DNA from: NBML01 sp029939535
GTDB taxonomy: Bacteria; Desulfobacterota; Desulfobacteria; Desulfobacterales; Desulfobacteraceae
Reading direction: 5' to 3'
Assembly (NCBI GenBank): GCA_029939535.1
Contig: JAOZST010000102.1
Location: 1 to 13,359 of the forward strand
DNA length: 13,359 bases
A program made the translations under genes and the position numbers. This document shows, piece by piece, positions 1-7,478 of the stretch. The stretch's first letter is position 1. Each line of letters starts with the position of its first letter. The notes below the pieces were generated by a model. The model was not told the origin of the DNA. It was given only the letters and a program-made list of their open reading frames with translations, and searched no databases.

Positions 1-524
1 GCACTTTCCCCAGCTGGCTTTCCCAGGCAGACCATTGCCAGGGGAACCTTGTTCTCTTTTATTTGCAAAAGCTCTTGGACTGATTTTTTATCGAACAGGG
101 TGAACCATACACTGCCAAGGCCCAGGGCATGGGAAGCCAGGAGCATGTTCTGGATTGCTGCCGCACAGGCATGCTGATAAGCCATGGGGCCCTCCTCACT
201 GAAAATATCCACCCCTGACTTGGTTTTATCGCCTGTTACAACAATGATCACCGGAACGCTTTTTAAAAACTGGACAGAATATTTCTCCAGCCATTTCCAT
301 CCGCTGGCTTCCATTGATTTTTCCTTACACGTTTGGGCACCCTGGAAGATCTGCTCTTTCACTTTATCGCTGGTAATCACGATAAAATCCCAGGGCTGGC
401 TGTTCAAAGGGGATGGAGCCATTATCCCTGCTTCAATGATTTTTTTAATTTGATCTTTTTCAATATCCTCATCTAAAAAATCCCTGCAGCTTTGTCTCTG
501 CTTTATTACATCAAACAAATCCAT
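1..524 (-). CDS. Nitroreductase-family flavoprotein (C-terminus cut by window edge)
   Basis: The visible 174 codons begin MDLFDVIKQRQSCRDF and continue with an APSPLNSQPW stretch, the usual N-terminal FMN-binding layout of the nitroreductase family (R-x-S-x-R near residue 10, then the A-P-S-x-x-N-x-Q-P-W element near residue 37). A later AYQHACAAAIQNMLLASHALGLGSVW segment near residue 115 is the conserved central helix of the fold. Family members are FMN-dependent NAD(P)H oxidoreductases acting on nitro compounds, quinones, enones or other electron-poor substrates, so the reaction here is open. The ATG at 524 is supported by AGGAGG six bases upstream. It lies 38 bases after the acyl-CoA ligase stop on the same strand, so it is probably the last visible gene of that operon and may act on the same substrate. 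This role is inference. The end of the gene is outside the window. Confidence 0.88.
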   Translation of the reverse strand, partial: MDLFDVIKQRQSCRDFLDEDIEKDQIKKIIEAGIMAPSPLNSQPWDFIVITSDKVKEQIFQGAQTCKEKSMEASGWKWLEKYSVQFLKSVPVIIVVTGDKTKSGVDIFSEEGPMAYQHACAAAIQNMLLASHALGLGSVWFTLFDKKSVQELLQIKENKVPLAMVCLGKPAGES

Positions 525-562
525 TAAAATCCTCCTTTTCCATATTCAACCCCAAAAACACA

Positions 563-2227
563 TCATGCCGGCCGGGTTTTCTTTTCTGTTTTTCGCCGTT
601 CATCATCCCTGACTTCCCGGCGCAGAAGCTTGCCTACCTTTGATTTGGGCAGCATATCCCGGAATTCAACATACCCTGGCACCTTATAGGAAGCAAGGCG
701 TTCGCTGCACCATTTGATCAATTCAACTCCACCCACGCCCCTTGCATCCTCCTTCAGCACCACAATGGCCTTGATACGTTCCCCAGCCTTTTCATCGGGG
801 ATCCCAATCACACAGGCATTAATGACCGTTGGATGGTCCTGGAGAACAGCTTCTATTTCAGAAGCAGATACCCTGTACCCCTTGTGCTTGATCACATCGG
901 CGGATCTTTCCATGTAAACCAGCTCTCCATCCGGCCTGCAGCTTACATAATCACCCATCCTGCAATAGAGTTTGTCATTGACCTTTACATAGGTTCTCCG
1001 GGTTTCTTCGGGTTTTTCATAATACTCTTTTAATGCATAGGGCGAAGTGACAAAAAGTTCCCCGTTTTCCCCGTTGTCAACACATTCCAGGGTAACCGGG
1101 TCCACCACAATGCATTCCCGGCTTTTTAAAGGATACCCAATGGAACCTGAAGACGGTTCAGTCCCGATTTTGCTATAGGTTACATGCCCGACTTCCGTGG
1201 ATCCATAAACCTGATAAATGGGAAGATCATATTTCTTTTTGAACCGGTTCATGACCTTGCCCGGCAGCACATCCCCTCCACAGAAACAATAGGTCAGCGA
1301 AGAAAGATCATATTGATCCAGCCTGTCATTTTCCAGAATCATCCGATAAAGGGCAGGAACTCCCAGGAACCACCTGACTTTATACCTTTGGATAGACTCT
1401 AAAATGGCATCCACCTGGGGCTGGGGCATGAGGACCACATGGTTCCCCTTGTTTAATCCAATGGCCATGAAAAAGCCCAGGGCCATGATGTGGAACAATG
1501 GATTGATGGCAATATAAACATCTGTTCCTTCCTTTAGATGATCTCCGGCCACATCATCGGTCACATCGTTTATATAGGAGGTGGAACCGATATGATTGCC
1601 CGGAACTCCCTTGGGGAACCCGGTGGTCCCTCCGGTATAAAGAATATAAGAGAGGTCATTGAAGGGATCAATCTCCACAGTTTCTACCAGGGGAGCGGTT
1701 TTCAGAATAGACCTGAAAGATAAAATTTTTTCATCATAGTCCACCTTTCCATTGGGAACCTTGTCAAACAGAAATCCCAAAGACCTTTTCCACACCGGCA
1801 AAAGATCCACAAGATTGGTTACAATGGCCCGTTCAAGACCTGTGGTGGGAAAAATTTCTTTTACATACCCGAAATTGGTATCCATGCAGATGATGGTCTG
1901 GGCTCCTGAATTTTCGATCATATAGCCGATTTCATGGGAGGTATAAATCGGAGAAACAGGCACCAGGATCGCACCTGCCTTCTGGATGCCCAGATAGGCA
2001 ACCACCCACTGGATACAATTGGGGATATACAGGAGAATCTTGTCTCCTTTTTTGATCCCCAGCTGCTGCAGTCCCCCGGCAAACCGATCACTTAAATTTC
2101 TAAGACGCTTGTATGTAAAATTCTCTCCCAGGTAAGACACAGCCGTATTTTCCGGATATATTTCACTCATTTTGTCAAATCTTGAAAAAGAGAGTTCTTT
2201 TTCAAGGAGTATGGTATCTTTCGCCAT
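563..2227 (-). CDS. AMP-forming acyl-CoA ligase (acyl-CoA synthetase family)
   Basis: The 554-residue product activates a carboxylic acid with ATP to an acyl-adenylate and then forms the CoA thioester, in the cytoplasm. Family motifs are in order: YTGGTTGFPKG (about 197-207, phosphate loop), YGSTEVG (341-347), GDY with a conserved Asp near 426, the hinge VIKHKGYRVSASEIE (about 445-459), and the catalytic lysine in KSKVGKLLRREVR near 533. Length and motif order fit long/medium-chain or aromatic acyl-CoA ligases; the substrate cannot be told from these motifs. I chose ATG 2227 because AAGGAG sits nine bases upstream. A longer reading from TTG 2260 would overlap the ATPase gene and adds 11 residues without clear support. 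It follows livF by 19 bases, so the importer probably delivers the acid that this enzyme traps as CoA ester. That link is inference. Confidence 0.92.
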   Translation of the reverse strand: MAKDTILLEKELSFSRFDKMSEIYPENTAVSYLGENFTYKRLRNLSDRFAGGLQQLGIKKGDKILLYIPNCIQWVVAYLGIQKAGAILVPVSPIYTSHEIGYMIENSGAQTIICMDTNFGYVKEIFPTTGLERAIVTNLVDLLPVWKRSLGFLFDKVPNGKVDYDEKILSFRSILKTAPLVETVEIDPFNDLSYILYTGGTTGFPKGVPGNHIGSTSYINDVTDDVAGDHLKEGTDVYIAINPLFHIMALGFFMAIGLNKGNHVVLMPQPQVDAILESIQRYKVRWFLGVPALYRMILENDRLDQYDLSSLTYCFCGGDVLPGKVMNRFKKKYDLPIYQVYGSTEVGHVTYSKIGTEPSSGSIGYPLKSRECIVVDPVTLECVDNGENGELFVTSPYALKEYYEKPEETRRTYVKVNDKLYCRMGDYVSCRPDGELVYMERSADVIKHKGYRVSASEIEAVLQDHPTVINACVIGIPDEKAGERIKAIVVLKEDARGVGGVELIKWCSERLASYKVPGYVEFRDMLPKSKVGKLLRREVRDDERRKTEKKTRPA

Positions 2228-2236
2228 TTGGGACGA

Positions 2237-2242
2237 CTCCTT
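2237..2242 (-). promoter_or_regulatory. Ribosome binding site of the acyl-CoA ligase
   Basis: AAGGAG lies nine bases before ATG 2227, straddling the gap after the livF stop at 2247. It decides for ATG 2227 over the upstream TTG 2260. Confidence 0.75.
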
Positions 2243-2246
2243 ATCT

Positions 2247-2996
2247 TTATGAAACACCAAAATAGGCTGATTTTACATCTGGATTATCCATGAGCTCCTC
2301 CCGGGTTCCTTCCATGACCGCTGCCCCGTTTTCAAGGATATAGGCATAGTCCACAATGGGAAAGACCGGCCGGGCATATTGTTCGGATACGATAACCGAA
2401 ATATTCTGTTCCTTCTGGATAACCTTGGTCGCCTTGATCAGGGTGGACTGCATCAGGGGGCTTAACCCCAAAAGGGGCTCATCCAGCAAAAGGACTTTTG
2501 GCTGGGCCATCAGGGCCCTGCCAATGGCCACCATCTGCTGCTCACCACCGCTTAAAAAGCCGCCCAGGCGCTTCCGCAATTTCTGCAGGGCAGGGAACAT
2601 ATTCATCACATAATCCAGGGTTTGATTTGCCTGGGCTTTTGTGGCAAGATATCCGCCGATACGAAGATTCTCAAGCACTGAACTTTCTTTGAACAACCTC
2701 CGCCTTTCCGGGCAGAGAACAATGCCGGCCTTTGCCCGAAGGCTGGGTTTCAGATCCATGATGCTCTGGTTCTCCAGCAGTACATCCCCTGTCAGGGTGA
2801 TCCGTTCGCCTCCGGCCATCTTTTCTTTTTTCTGGATATCCAGCATGATCCCGGACAAGGCATACATGAGTGTGGATTTGCCCGCACTGTTTGCCCCGAA
2901 TACACCGACGATCTGATTTTCGTCACATTTGATGCTGATATTGTTCAAAGCCAGCATATTTTCATAAAATACCATTAAATTCCTGGCTTCAAGCAT
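2247..2996 (-). CDS. livF: ABC importer ATPase, LivF type
   Basis: This 249-residue protein is the second of two cytoplasmic ATPases of a HAAT (branched-chain amino acid type) importer. It shows Walker A GANSAGKS (34-41), an intact signature LSGGE (148-152), Walker B LLLDEP (169-174) and the short LivF-type C-terminus. The switch region reads VSEQYAR, with Glu-Gln where other ABC proteins have His; LivF proteins often have VEQ here. Its ATG lies inside the end of livG (8-base overlap), with GGAGG nine bases upstream, which points to coupled translation. HAAT importers also carry aromatic and other organic acids, and the ligase next door favours such a substrate over leucine, isoleucine or valine. 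The symbol marks the family, not a proven substrate. Confidence 0.93.
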   Translation of the reverse strand: MLEARNLMVFYENMLALNNISIKCDENQIVGVFGANSAGKSTLMYALSGIMLDIQKKEKMAGGERITLTGDVLLENQSIMDLKPSLRAKAGIVLCPERRRLFKESSVLENLRIGGYLATKAQANQTLDYVMNMFPALQKLRKRLGGFLSGGEQQMVAIGRALMAQPKVLLLDEPLLGLSPLMQSTLIKATKVIQKEQNISVIVSEQYARPVFPIVDYAYILENGAAVMEGTREELMDNPDVKSAYFGVS

Positions 2997-3786
2997 AGGT
3001 CATGACCTCCTCCACCTTTTCAGATCCAAAATAAGCCTCCTTTACCTTTTCGTCGGCCATGACCTCGGAAGCAGTTCCCTCAATGAGTTTTTCCCCGAAA
3101 TTTAAAACCATGACGCGATTGGCCACCTGAAAAAGTTCCCGCAAGCGGTGTTCAATCATTACAATGGTAATGCCCTCATCCTGAATCCGTTGAATCAGGG
3201 GTACCATGGATGCAATCTCACTCATGGAAAGACCTGAAAAAACCTCATCACAGATAATAATTTCCGGTTTCAGGGCCAGGCAGCGTGCCAGTTCCAATCT
3301 CTTTAAGTAGCCTGTGGGCAGAGTCGATGTTTTTTTAAAAGGGATATACGAATCCCTTTCAAACCCGATCTCTTCCAGGATGTCAATGGCAATGGTCTGC
3401 CGGTTGCCAAGACTGCCGCCTCCCCGCCAGCCCCCGGTACGTTTGGCTCTGGGTGAAAACAAAGGAATCACAAGATTTTTATAGGCGGGCAGACTGTGAT
3501 AGGGCCGCATGATCTGGAAGGTTCTTGTCACCCCCATGTCGGCCACTTTATGCGGTGGTTTACCCGTAATATTTTTGCCTTTAAAATAAATTTTCCCCGA
3601 GGTGGGTTTGATAAAACCGGTAATGGAATTCACAATGGTGGTTTTGCCGGATCCATTGGGCCCGATAATGCCCAGGACATCTCCGGAAAAAACATCAACG
3701 CTGACATCCTTGAGCGCCTGGACCCCGCCGAATAATTTGGAAACATTGTCCATTCTGAGGATCGGTTCTGTCGTGGTTTGATTCAT
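2989..3786 (-). CDS. livG: ABC importer ATPase, LivG type
   Basis: This 265-residue protein is the first ATPase of the HAAT importer. Walker A is GPNGSGKT (42-49), and the LivG-type C-terminal tail is present. The signature region reads LPTGYLKRLELAR from about 156 instead of LSGGQ, and Walker B ends CDEVFSGLS, with Val where most have Pro. A divergent signature followed by a conserved LE-AR block and DEV is, to my knowledge, a recurrent variant among LivG proteins, so I do not read it as inactivation. The histidine switch (IEHRLR, H213) is present. ATG 3786 is preferred because it forms an ATGA overlap with the livM stop and has AAGGTGG eight bases upstream. A GTG at 3798 would add four residues. 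Confidence 0.92.
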   Translation of the reverse strand: MNQTTTEPILRMDNVSKLFGGVQALKDVSVDVFSGDVLGIIGPNGSGKTTIVNSITGFIKPTSGKIYFKGKNITGKPPHKVADMGVTRTFQIMRPYHSLPAYKNLVIPLFSPRAKRTGGWRGGGSLGNRQTIAIDILEEIGFERDSYIPFKKTSTLPTGYLKRLELARCLALKPEIIICDEVFSGLSMSEIASMVPLIQRIQDEGITIVMIEHRLRELFQVANRVMVLNFGEKLIEGTASEVMADEKVKEAYFGSEKVEEVMTYA

Positions 3787-4796
3787 ATCTGGGTCCACCT
3801 TTCAAATTGTTCATATTTTCTTTGTCCGTACTCCATGATACCGCCGCTCCTGAACAGAATGAACCCCACAAGGATGGAAGCGTAAAACACGATCCTCAAT
3901 GTGCCGAAATCCCGTAACAGTTCTGAAACAGGAACCAGGATCAGACACCCGATAACTGGACCCACAAGGGTTCCTGATCCGCCGATGACCGTGGCGGCAA
4001 TGGGCAGGATTGAAAAATCAAGGGCAAACTGGGAGATACCCGACCACATGTAAATATGGGTGAGACAGGCACCGGCCATGCATCCCATGGCCGAGGCAAT
4101 AAAAACGGCCAGGGCCTTGTATCTGGTAATATTGATTCCCGATGCCTTCACTGCCTGGTCATTGTCCATGATGGCCGTAAAAATCAATCCCCGATCTGTA
4201 GTGACAAACCGTCGAAGCCCGAACAAAAAAACCAGTACCATGATGATCACAAAATACTGTTCTGCAAAAGAAGAAGCAAAACTGTCAATTCCGATGAGGC
4301 CGTCCGTGCCCCCGAAAATATCAAAGGCTTCAATGATTCTTGCCATGAACAATGGATACATCAAGGTGACAATGGCAAAGTATACCCCTTTTAAGGGCAG
4401 GCATGGAAACAGCACCAGGGTGCAGAAAACACCTCCGATAATGGCAGCCAAAGGAACGGTAAGAAAAGGAGGAATTGCAAAATAGGAATTTAAAATCCCT
4501 GCACTATACCCCCCTGTTCCGATGAAAAAAGCCCCTCCAAGGGATACCAGTCCGACATAATGGGCCAGAAAATCAAAACTCAGGGCCAGGACAGCATAGA
4601 TACAAACAATGGAGATGACCCTCTGCCAGTACATGCCCGGCATCAAAAAGGGCAGCAGCAGCATCCCTGCAATCAAAATAAACCGGGGTGCTGTCAGGTA
4701 GGAGAGTTCCCTCCAGGACATTAAGGCATAGAGTCCATCAGACCTGACCTTGATCCCGCGATCGATTCGTTCTTGTCTTGTTTGTTGATCACTCAT
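3783..4796 (-). CDS. livM: ABC importer inner-membrane permease, LivM type
   Basis: This 337-residue integral membrane protein has a hydrophilic N-terminus of about 35 residues and then eight to ten hydrophobic segments. The LivM family block is seen around residues 75-110 (LALSFDFLAHYVGLVSLGGA), where the LivM consensus has a similar N-L-x-x-G-x-x-G-x-x-S-x-G pattern. A second conserved block, IGGSGTLVGPVIG, lies near residues 283-295 and contacts the ATPase in the family. It pairs with LivH to form the channel. ATG 4796 begins three bases after the livH stop, with a purine-rich AGAGG inside the end of livH. Its stop overlaps the livG start by ATGA. Tight packing implies one transcript and equal amounts of the subunits. 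Confidence 0.92.
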   Translation of the reverse strand: MSDQQTRQERIDRGIKVRSDGLYALMSWRELSYLTAPRFILIAGMLLLPFLMPGMYWQRVISIVCIYAVLALSFDFLAHYVGLVSLGGAFFIGTGGYSAGILNSYFAIPPFLTVPLAAIIGGVFCTLVLFPCLPLKGVYFAIVTLMYPLFMARIIEAFDIFGGTDGLIGIDSFASSFAEQYFVIIMVLVFLFGLRRFVTTDRGLIFTAIMDNDQAVKASGINITRYKALAVFIASAMGCMAGACLTHIYMWSGISQFALDFSILPIAATVIGGSGTLVGPVIGCLILVPVSELLRDFGTLRIVFYASILVGFILFRSGGIMEYGQRKYEQFERWTQI

Positions 4797-4799
4797 TTT

Positions 4800-5666
4800 T
4801 CATACCCTCTCTTCCAGTTCTTTCTGCTGGCCGAACAGGCCGGACGGTTTCAGGATCAGGGTCAGGATAATGGCCAGAAGCGCCACCACCATCTGGAAAT
4901 GGGACCCGATAAAGACAACGGTGAGAATCTGGGCATACCCGATGATAAAGGCGGCAAAAAACGCTCCCATCCAGGACCCCAGGCCTCCGACAATACAGAC
5001 GGCAATGGACATGATCAATACATTATATCCGGCTTCCACCACGATATTGCCCAGGGGCAATATTAAAATGGAGGCAACACCGGCCAGGATTGCCCCGAAT
5101 CCCATGGCCAGCATGGCCATGAAATCCGAATCAATTCCCAGCATCAGTGCTGCACGCTCGTCCTGGGCCATGCCCTGGAGGGCAAGTCCTATCTTTGTAT
5201 AATGGGTAAATAGCCAAAGCCCCGCCACAAGGCAGATACCGATGATGGTCATGATAAGTCTATGGTAGTCCACGGGAACACCTCCGATCATGAGGCTGCC
5301 TTCCATGAATACAGGCAGGGTATAGGTCATCCCCCTGAAACCCCCGAATCGTAACCCTTCAAGAATGATAAGCCCGATGGCATAGGAAGAAATTATTTCG
5401 GAAATATTCATTCCCCTTACCCGTATCAGTACAAAACGGTACATGAGCATTCCCAGAATCCCGTTTATACCCAGGGAAAAAATAATGGCAAAGAAATAGG
5501 GCAGTCCGATTTTCTGAAACAGGGTCCAGGTGACAAATCCACAGATAATATAAAGAGCCCCATGGGCAAAGTTGGGGACCCGGCTGATACCGTATACCAT
5601 GGCAAAGCCCAGGCCCATTAATGCGAGGGACACGGAATTGATGGTCCCGTAGACTAGAATTTCCAT
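4800..5666 (-). CDS. livH: ABC importer inner-membrane permease, LivH type
   Basis: This 288-residue integral membrane protein begins MEILVYGTINSVSLALMGLG and has the N-terminal LivH feature GFAMVYGISRVPNFAHGALY (about 21-40), close to the family pattern G-L-x-x-I-x-G-x-x-x-x-x-N-x-A-H-G. The later block VGGLGSWMGAFFAAFIIG (about 227-244) is the second conserved cytoplasmic loop. About eight hydrophobic helices are visible. It forms the membrane channel with LivM. The ATG at 5666 has GGGAT about eight bases upstream. A 46-base gap separates it from the binding-protein gene, the only sizeable gap inside the transport block. No strong hairpin was seen there that would lower downstream expression. 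Confidence 0.92.
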   Translation of the reverse strand: MEILVYGTINSVSLALMGLGFAMVYGISRVPNFAHGALYIICGFVTWTLFQKIGLPYFFAIIFSLGINGILGMLMYRFVLIRVRGMNISEIISSYAIGLIILEGLRFGGFRGMTYTLPVFMEGSLMIGGVPVDYHRLIMTIIGICLVAGLWLFTHYTKIGLALQGMAQDERAALMLGIDSDFMAMLAMGFGAILAGVASILILPLGNIVVEAGYNVLIMSIAVCIVGGLGSWMGAFFAAFIIGYAQILTVVFIGSHFQMVVALLAIILTLILKPSGLFGQQKELEERV

Positions 5667-5712
5667 AAAAAGATCCCAATGTTAGGTGTTAATAGAAATA
5701 AGATTTGAAAAT

Positions 5713-6987
5713 TTAGTTTTTACCCATCCATGGAGGCAGCAGGATCTCTCCTTTGGCAATACTTTTGGGATAGACCACAACCCGTTTGCCGTCCTGCCAC
5801 TGGAGAATGGACCCCACAGCACCCTCTTTGGGATCTAAAGCCGCAATGACCTGATGACTCTTGGGATCAAACCTGAGCCTGCCGTAAACCCCCATGATAT
5901 CGGTCTGTTCCAGGGCGGTTACCACTTTGTCTGATTCGATTGTACCGGCTCTTTCAATGGCATCTTTTAAGACATAGACAGCCATGTAGGAGCTGGATGA
6001 TCCTAGACCTTCCGGTTCAACCCCCCATTTTTCAGTATAAGCATTGTAAAATTTCATGGTCCACTCGGTGGCATCGGAAGGGGCGTTACCCGCATTGACC
6101 ACGTTGCACAGGGTATACTGGCCTTTCCCCTCCGTGGCTTTCCAGAAACCCGGTTGTTCGGCAGCAGCCAGAGTGGAACCAAAGGGCAGTGCCGGTATTT
6201 GAAGATCATACCATTGCTTCAACAGAATGGCGCTTTCCGGCATATCCATCCAGATATTGATGATTTGAGAACCAGTTGATTTGACTTTTAAAAGAGCCAT
6301 TGAATAGTCAGTGGTGCCTGTGGGGAAAATCTCGGTTCCAGTGACTTCAAATCCCTTGGAGCCGGCCACTTTCCCCATTACCTTGGCAGCCCCCCTTGCA
6401 TGGGACACATCCTGGGCCATGATAAAGACCTTGGTAAGGCCGTATTTTGCTTTCAGGTCTGCAAAGTTTGCGATCATTTCACCGATCAGATTGACGGCTT
6501 CTCCGTGTATCCTGAAACAATATTTTAATTTGTCATATTTTTTAGCCACTGTTTTATGATAGGCAGGGGTTAAAACTCCACTGGTCACTATGGAGACTTT
6601 TTTATGTTTTGACAATAAAGACATGGCTGCAAGGGCAGCTTCGGACCGGTTTGGCCCGCCCAGTATAAAATCTGCATTTTTGTTTAAAATCAATCGTTCT
6701 ACAGCCATCAATGCTTCACTCACAGGAACTCCCGGTTCAAGGTCCCGGGTATCAATGACTTCAACGGAAAAGGGTCTTTTTTTACCATTTACGTTGACAC
6801 CCCCTGCTGCGTTGATTTCATCCACAGCAAGCTTGATGCCCCTTTCAGCATCCCATCCGTACACATAGGCCGTGGATAAGGGTGCACCTAAAATAATAGG
6901 TTTTTCGGCAAAAGCATGGGAACCCCACAACACTACCAACATGGAAACAAAAAGGGTAAGATAAACTCTTAATTTGATACGCTTCAT
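5713..6987 (-). CDS. Periplasmic substrate-binding protein of HAAT importer (type 1 fold)
   Basis: This 424-residue protein has a Sec signal peptide: positively charged start MKRIKLR, hydrophobic core to about residue 22, and probable cleavage after HAFA at residue 27. There is no lipobox cysteine, so it should be a free periplasmic protein. The mature part reads IILGAPLSTAYVYGWDAERGIKLAVDEINAAGGV, the opening of the Peripla_BP_6 (LivK/BraC-like) family, with a later GGPNRSEAALA block in the ligand cleft. Family members bind amino acids, amides, urea or aromatic and other carboxylates, and the ligand cannot be assigned here. AAGGAGG lies six bases before ATG 6987. It is the first transport gene after the small HTH gene, 49 bases downstream, so both probably share the sigma-54 transcript. 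Confidence 0.93.
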   Translation of the reverse strand: MKRIKLRVYLTLFVSMLVVLWGSHAFAEKPIILGAPLSTAYVYGWDAERGIKLAVDEINAAGGVNVNGKKRPFSVEVIDTRDLEPGVPVSEALMAVERLILNKNADFILGGPNRSEAALAAMSLLSKHKKVSIVTSGVLTPAYHKTVAKKYDKLKYCFRIHGEAVNLIGEMIANFADLKAKYGLTKVFIMAQDVSHARGAAKVMGKVAGSKGFEVTGTEIFPTGTTDYSMALLKVKSTGSQIINIWMDMPESAILLKQWYDLQIPALPFGSTLAAAEQPGFWKATEGKGQYTLCNVVNAGNAPSDATEWTMKFYNAYTEKWGVEPEGLGSSSSYMAVYVLKDAIERAGTIESDKVVTALEQTDIMGVYGRLRFDPKSHQVIAALDPKEGAVGSILQWQDGKRVVVYPKSIAKGEILLPPWMGKN

Positions 6988-7036
6988 ACGTGTCCTCCTT
7001 ACAGTTAAAAGAAACCATTATCAATCATGACAATAT

Positions 7037-7207
7037 TCAAGATCCCGGGGGATCTGGCCGGCGGATTTTGTATTCTTTTATTTTGGATTTAACCCGCAGC
7101 AAAGATATTTTTAACAGTCGGGATGTCTTTTCAAGATCCCAATGTGTTTTTTCAAGGACATGGTAAAGGTGTTCTTTTTCACTCTCTTTTAAGGACTTTA
7201 TTTTCAT
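7037..7207 (-). CDS. Stand-alone Fis-type helix-turn-helix protein, 56 aa
   Basis: Almost the whole protein is one domain: residues 9-48 match the C-terminal DNA-binding helices of sigma-54 activators (HTH_8/Fis type), with W23, the K-T-S-R-L-L-K-I-S turn (27-35) and the recognition-helix pattern R-V-K-S-K-I-K-E-Y. By eye, 17 of 40 positions are identical to the C-terminus of the response regulator encoded upstream. There is no receiver and no AAA+ domain, so it cannot activate sigma-54 polymerase itself. It may be a DNA-binding modulator, or a competitor for the regulator's site. ATG 7207 is chosen because GGAG lies six bases upstream; a TTG at 7219 would only add four residues. It is the first gene behind the sigma-54 promoter. 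The function is inference. Confidence 0.72.
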   Translation of the reverse strand: MKIKSLKESEKEHLYHVLEKTHWDLEKTSRLLKISLLRVKSKIKEYKIRRPDPPGS

Positions 7208-7213
7208 AACCAG

Positions 7214-7217
7214 CTCC
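7214..7217 (-). promoter_or_regulatory. Ribosome binding site of the small HTH gene
   Basis: GGAG six bases before ATG 7207. It supports translation of this very short gene and decides against TTG 7219, which lies upstream of the site. Confidence 0.6.
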
Positions 7218-7237
7218 AAGGCAATTCATATCTATTC

Positions 7238-7257
7238 TTGACTGGATCCAGGTTCAA
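7238..7257. repeat. Imperfect palindrome in the operon leader
   Basis: A perfect ten-base palindrome CTGGATCCAG (7242-7251) is flanked by TTGA and TCAA arms that pair after a one- to two-base asymmetry. It lies in the predicted leader, 31 to 50 bases before ATG 7207. There is no T tract beside it, so it is not a simple terminator. It could be an operator or a leader hairpin. Confidence 0.4.
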
Positions 7258-7280
7258 TAAAAAAATGGAAAAGGAAAACA

Positions 7281-7457
7281 AACAGGCAACGTACAATTCA
7301 GATCAATATTTCCAAAAGTAGTAATTCAGATTCTATTAAAGCAAATATAGCAAATTTTGTGCCCGAATAAACTAAACACCCATAAAAAGAATGAACAGGC
7401 TTCATGATCTATGTTTCCTTCATGTTGAAAATTACGGACATTTAATTTCAAACAGGC
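7281..7457. repeat. Three direct copies of AACAGGC
   Basis: AACAGGC occurs at 7281-7287, 7394-7400 and 7451-7457, all in the same direction, two of them upstream of the sigma-54 promoter and one downstream. Spacings are 113 and 57 bases. A seven-base word three times in 177 bases is more than expected by chance, but it may still be coincidence. Confidence 0.3.
7349..7364 (-). promoter_or_regulatory. Sigma-54 (-24/-12) promoter of the HTH/liv/ligase operon
   Basis: The minus strand reads GGGCAC-AAAAT-TTGCT, against the sigma-54 consensus TGGCAC-N5-TTGCW. Only the first, least conserved base differs. The GG (7363-7362) and GC (7351-7350) dinucleotides have the required ten-base step. Transcription should start near 7338 and leave a leader of about 130 bases before ATG 7207. 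A sigma-54 activator gene ends only 160 bases upstream. The match is seen directly; activity is inferred. Confidence 0.82.
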
Positions 7458-7461
7458 AGAG

Positions 7462-7478
7462 TAGAAAATAATTTTCTA
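7462..7478. promoter_or_regulatory. 17-base palindrome, candidate activator-binding site
   Basis: TAGAAAAT-A-ATTTTCTA: eight-base perfect arms around one central base. Its centre is about 107 bases upstream of the sigma-54 -12 element, the usual distance for an enhancer site of an NtrC-family activator. The Fis-type HTH of the regulator binds as a dimer to dyads of this kind. The assignment is inferred. Confidence 0.5.

Noticed and set aside
2228..2260. Longer acyl-CoA ligase starting at TTG 2260
   Set aside because: It overlaps livF and uses a TTG, while ATG 2227 has AAGGAG nine bases upstream.
4060..4485. 141-codon open frame on the plus strand inside livM
   Set aside because: Antisense to a well-conserved permease gene; composition is a shadow of livM codons and no domain is recognisable.
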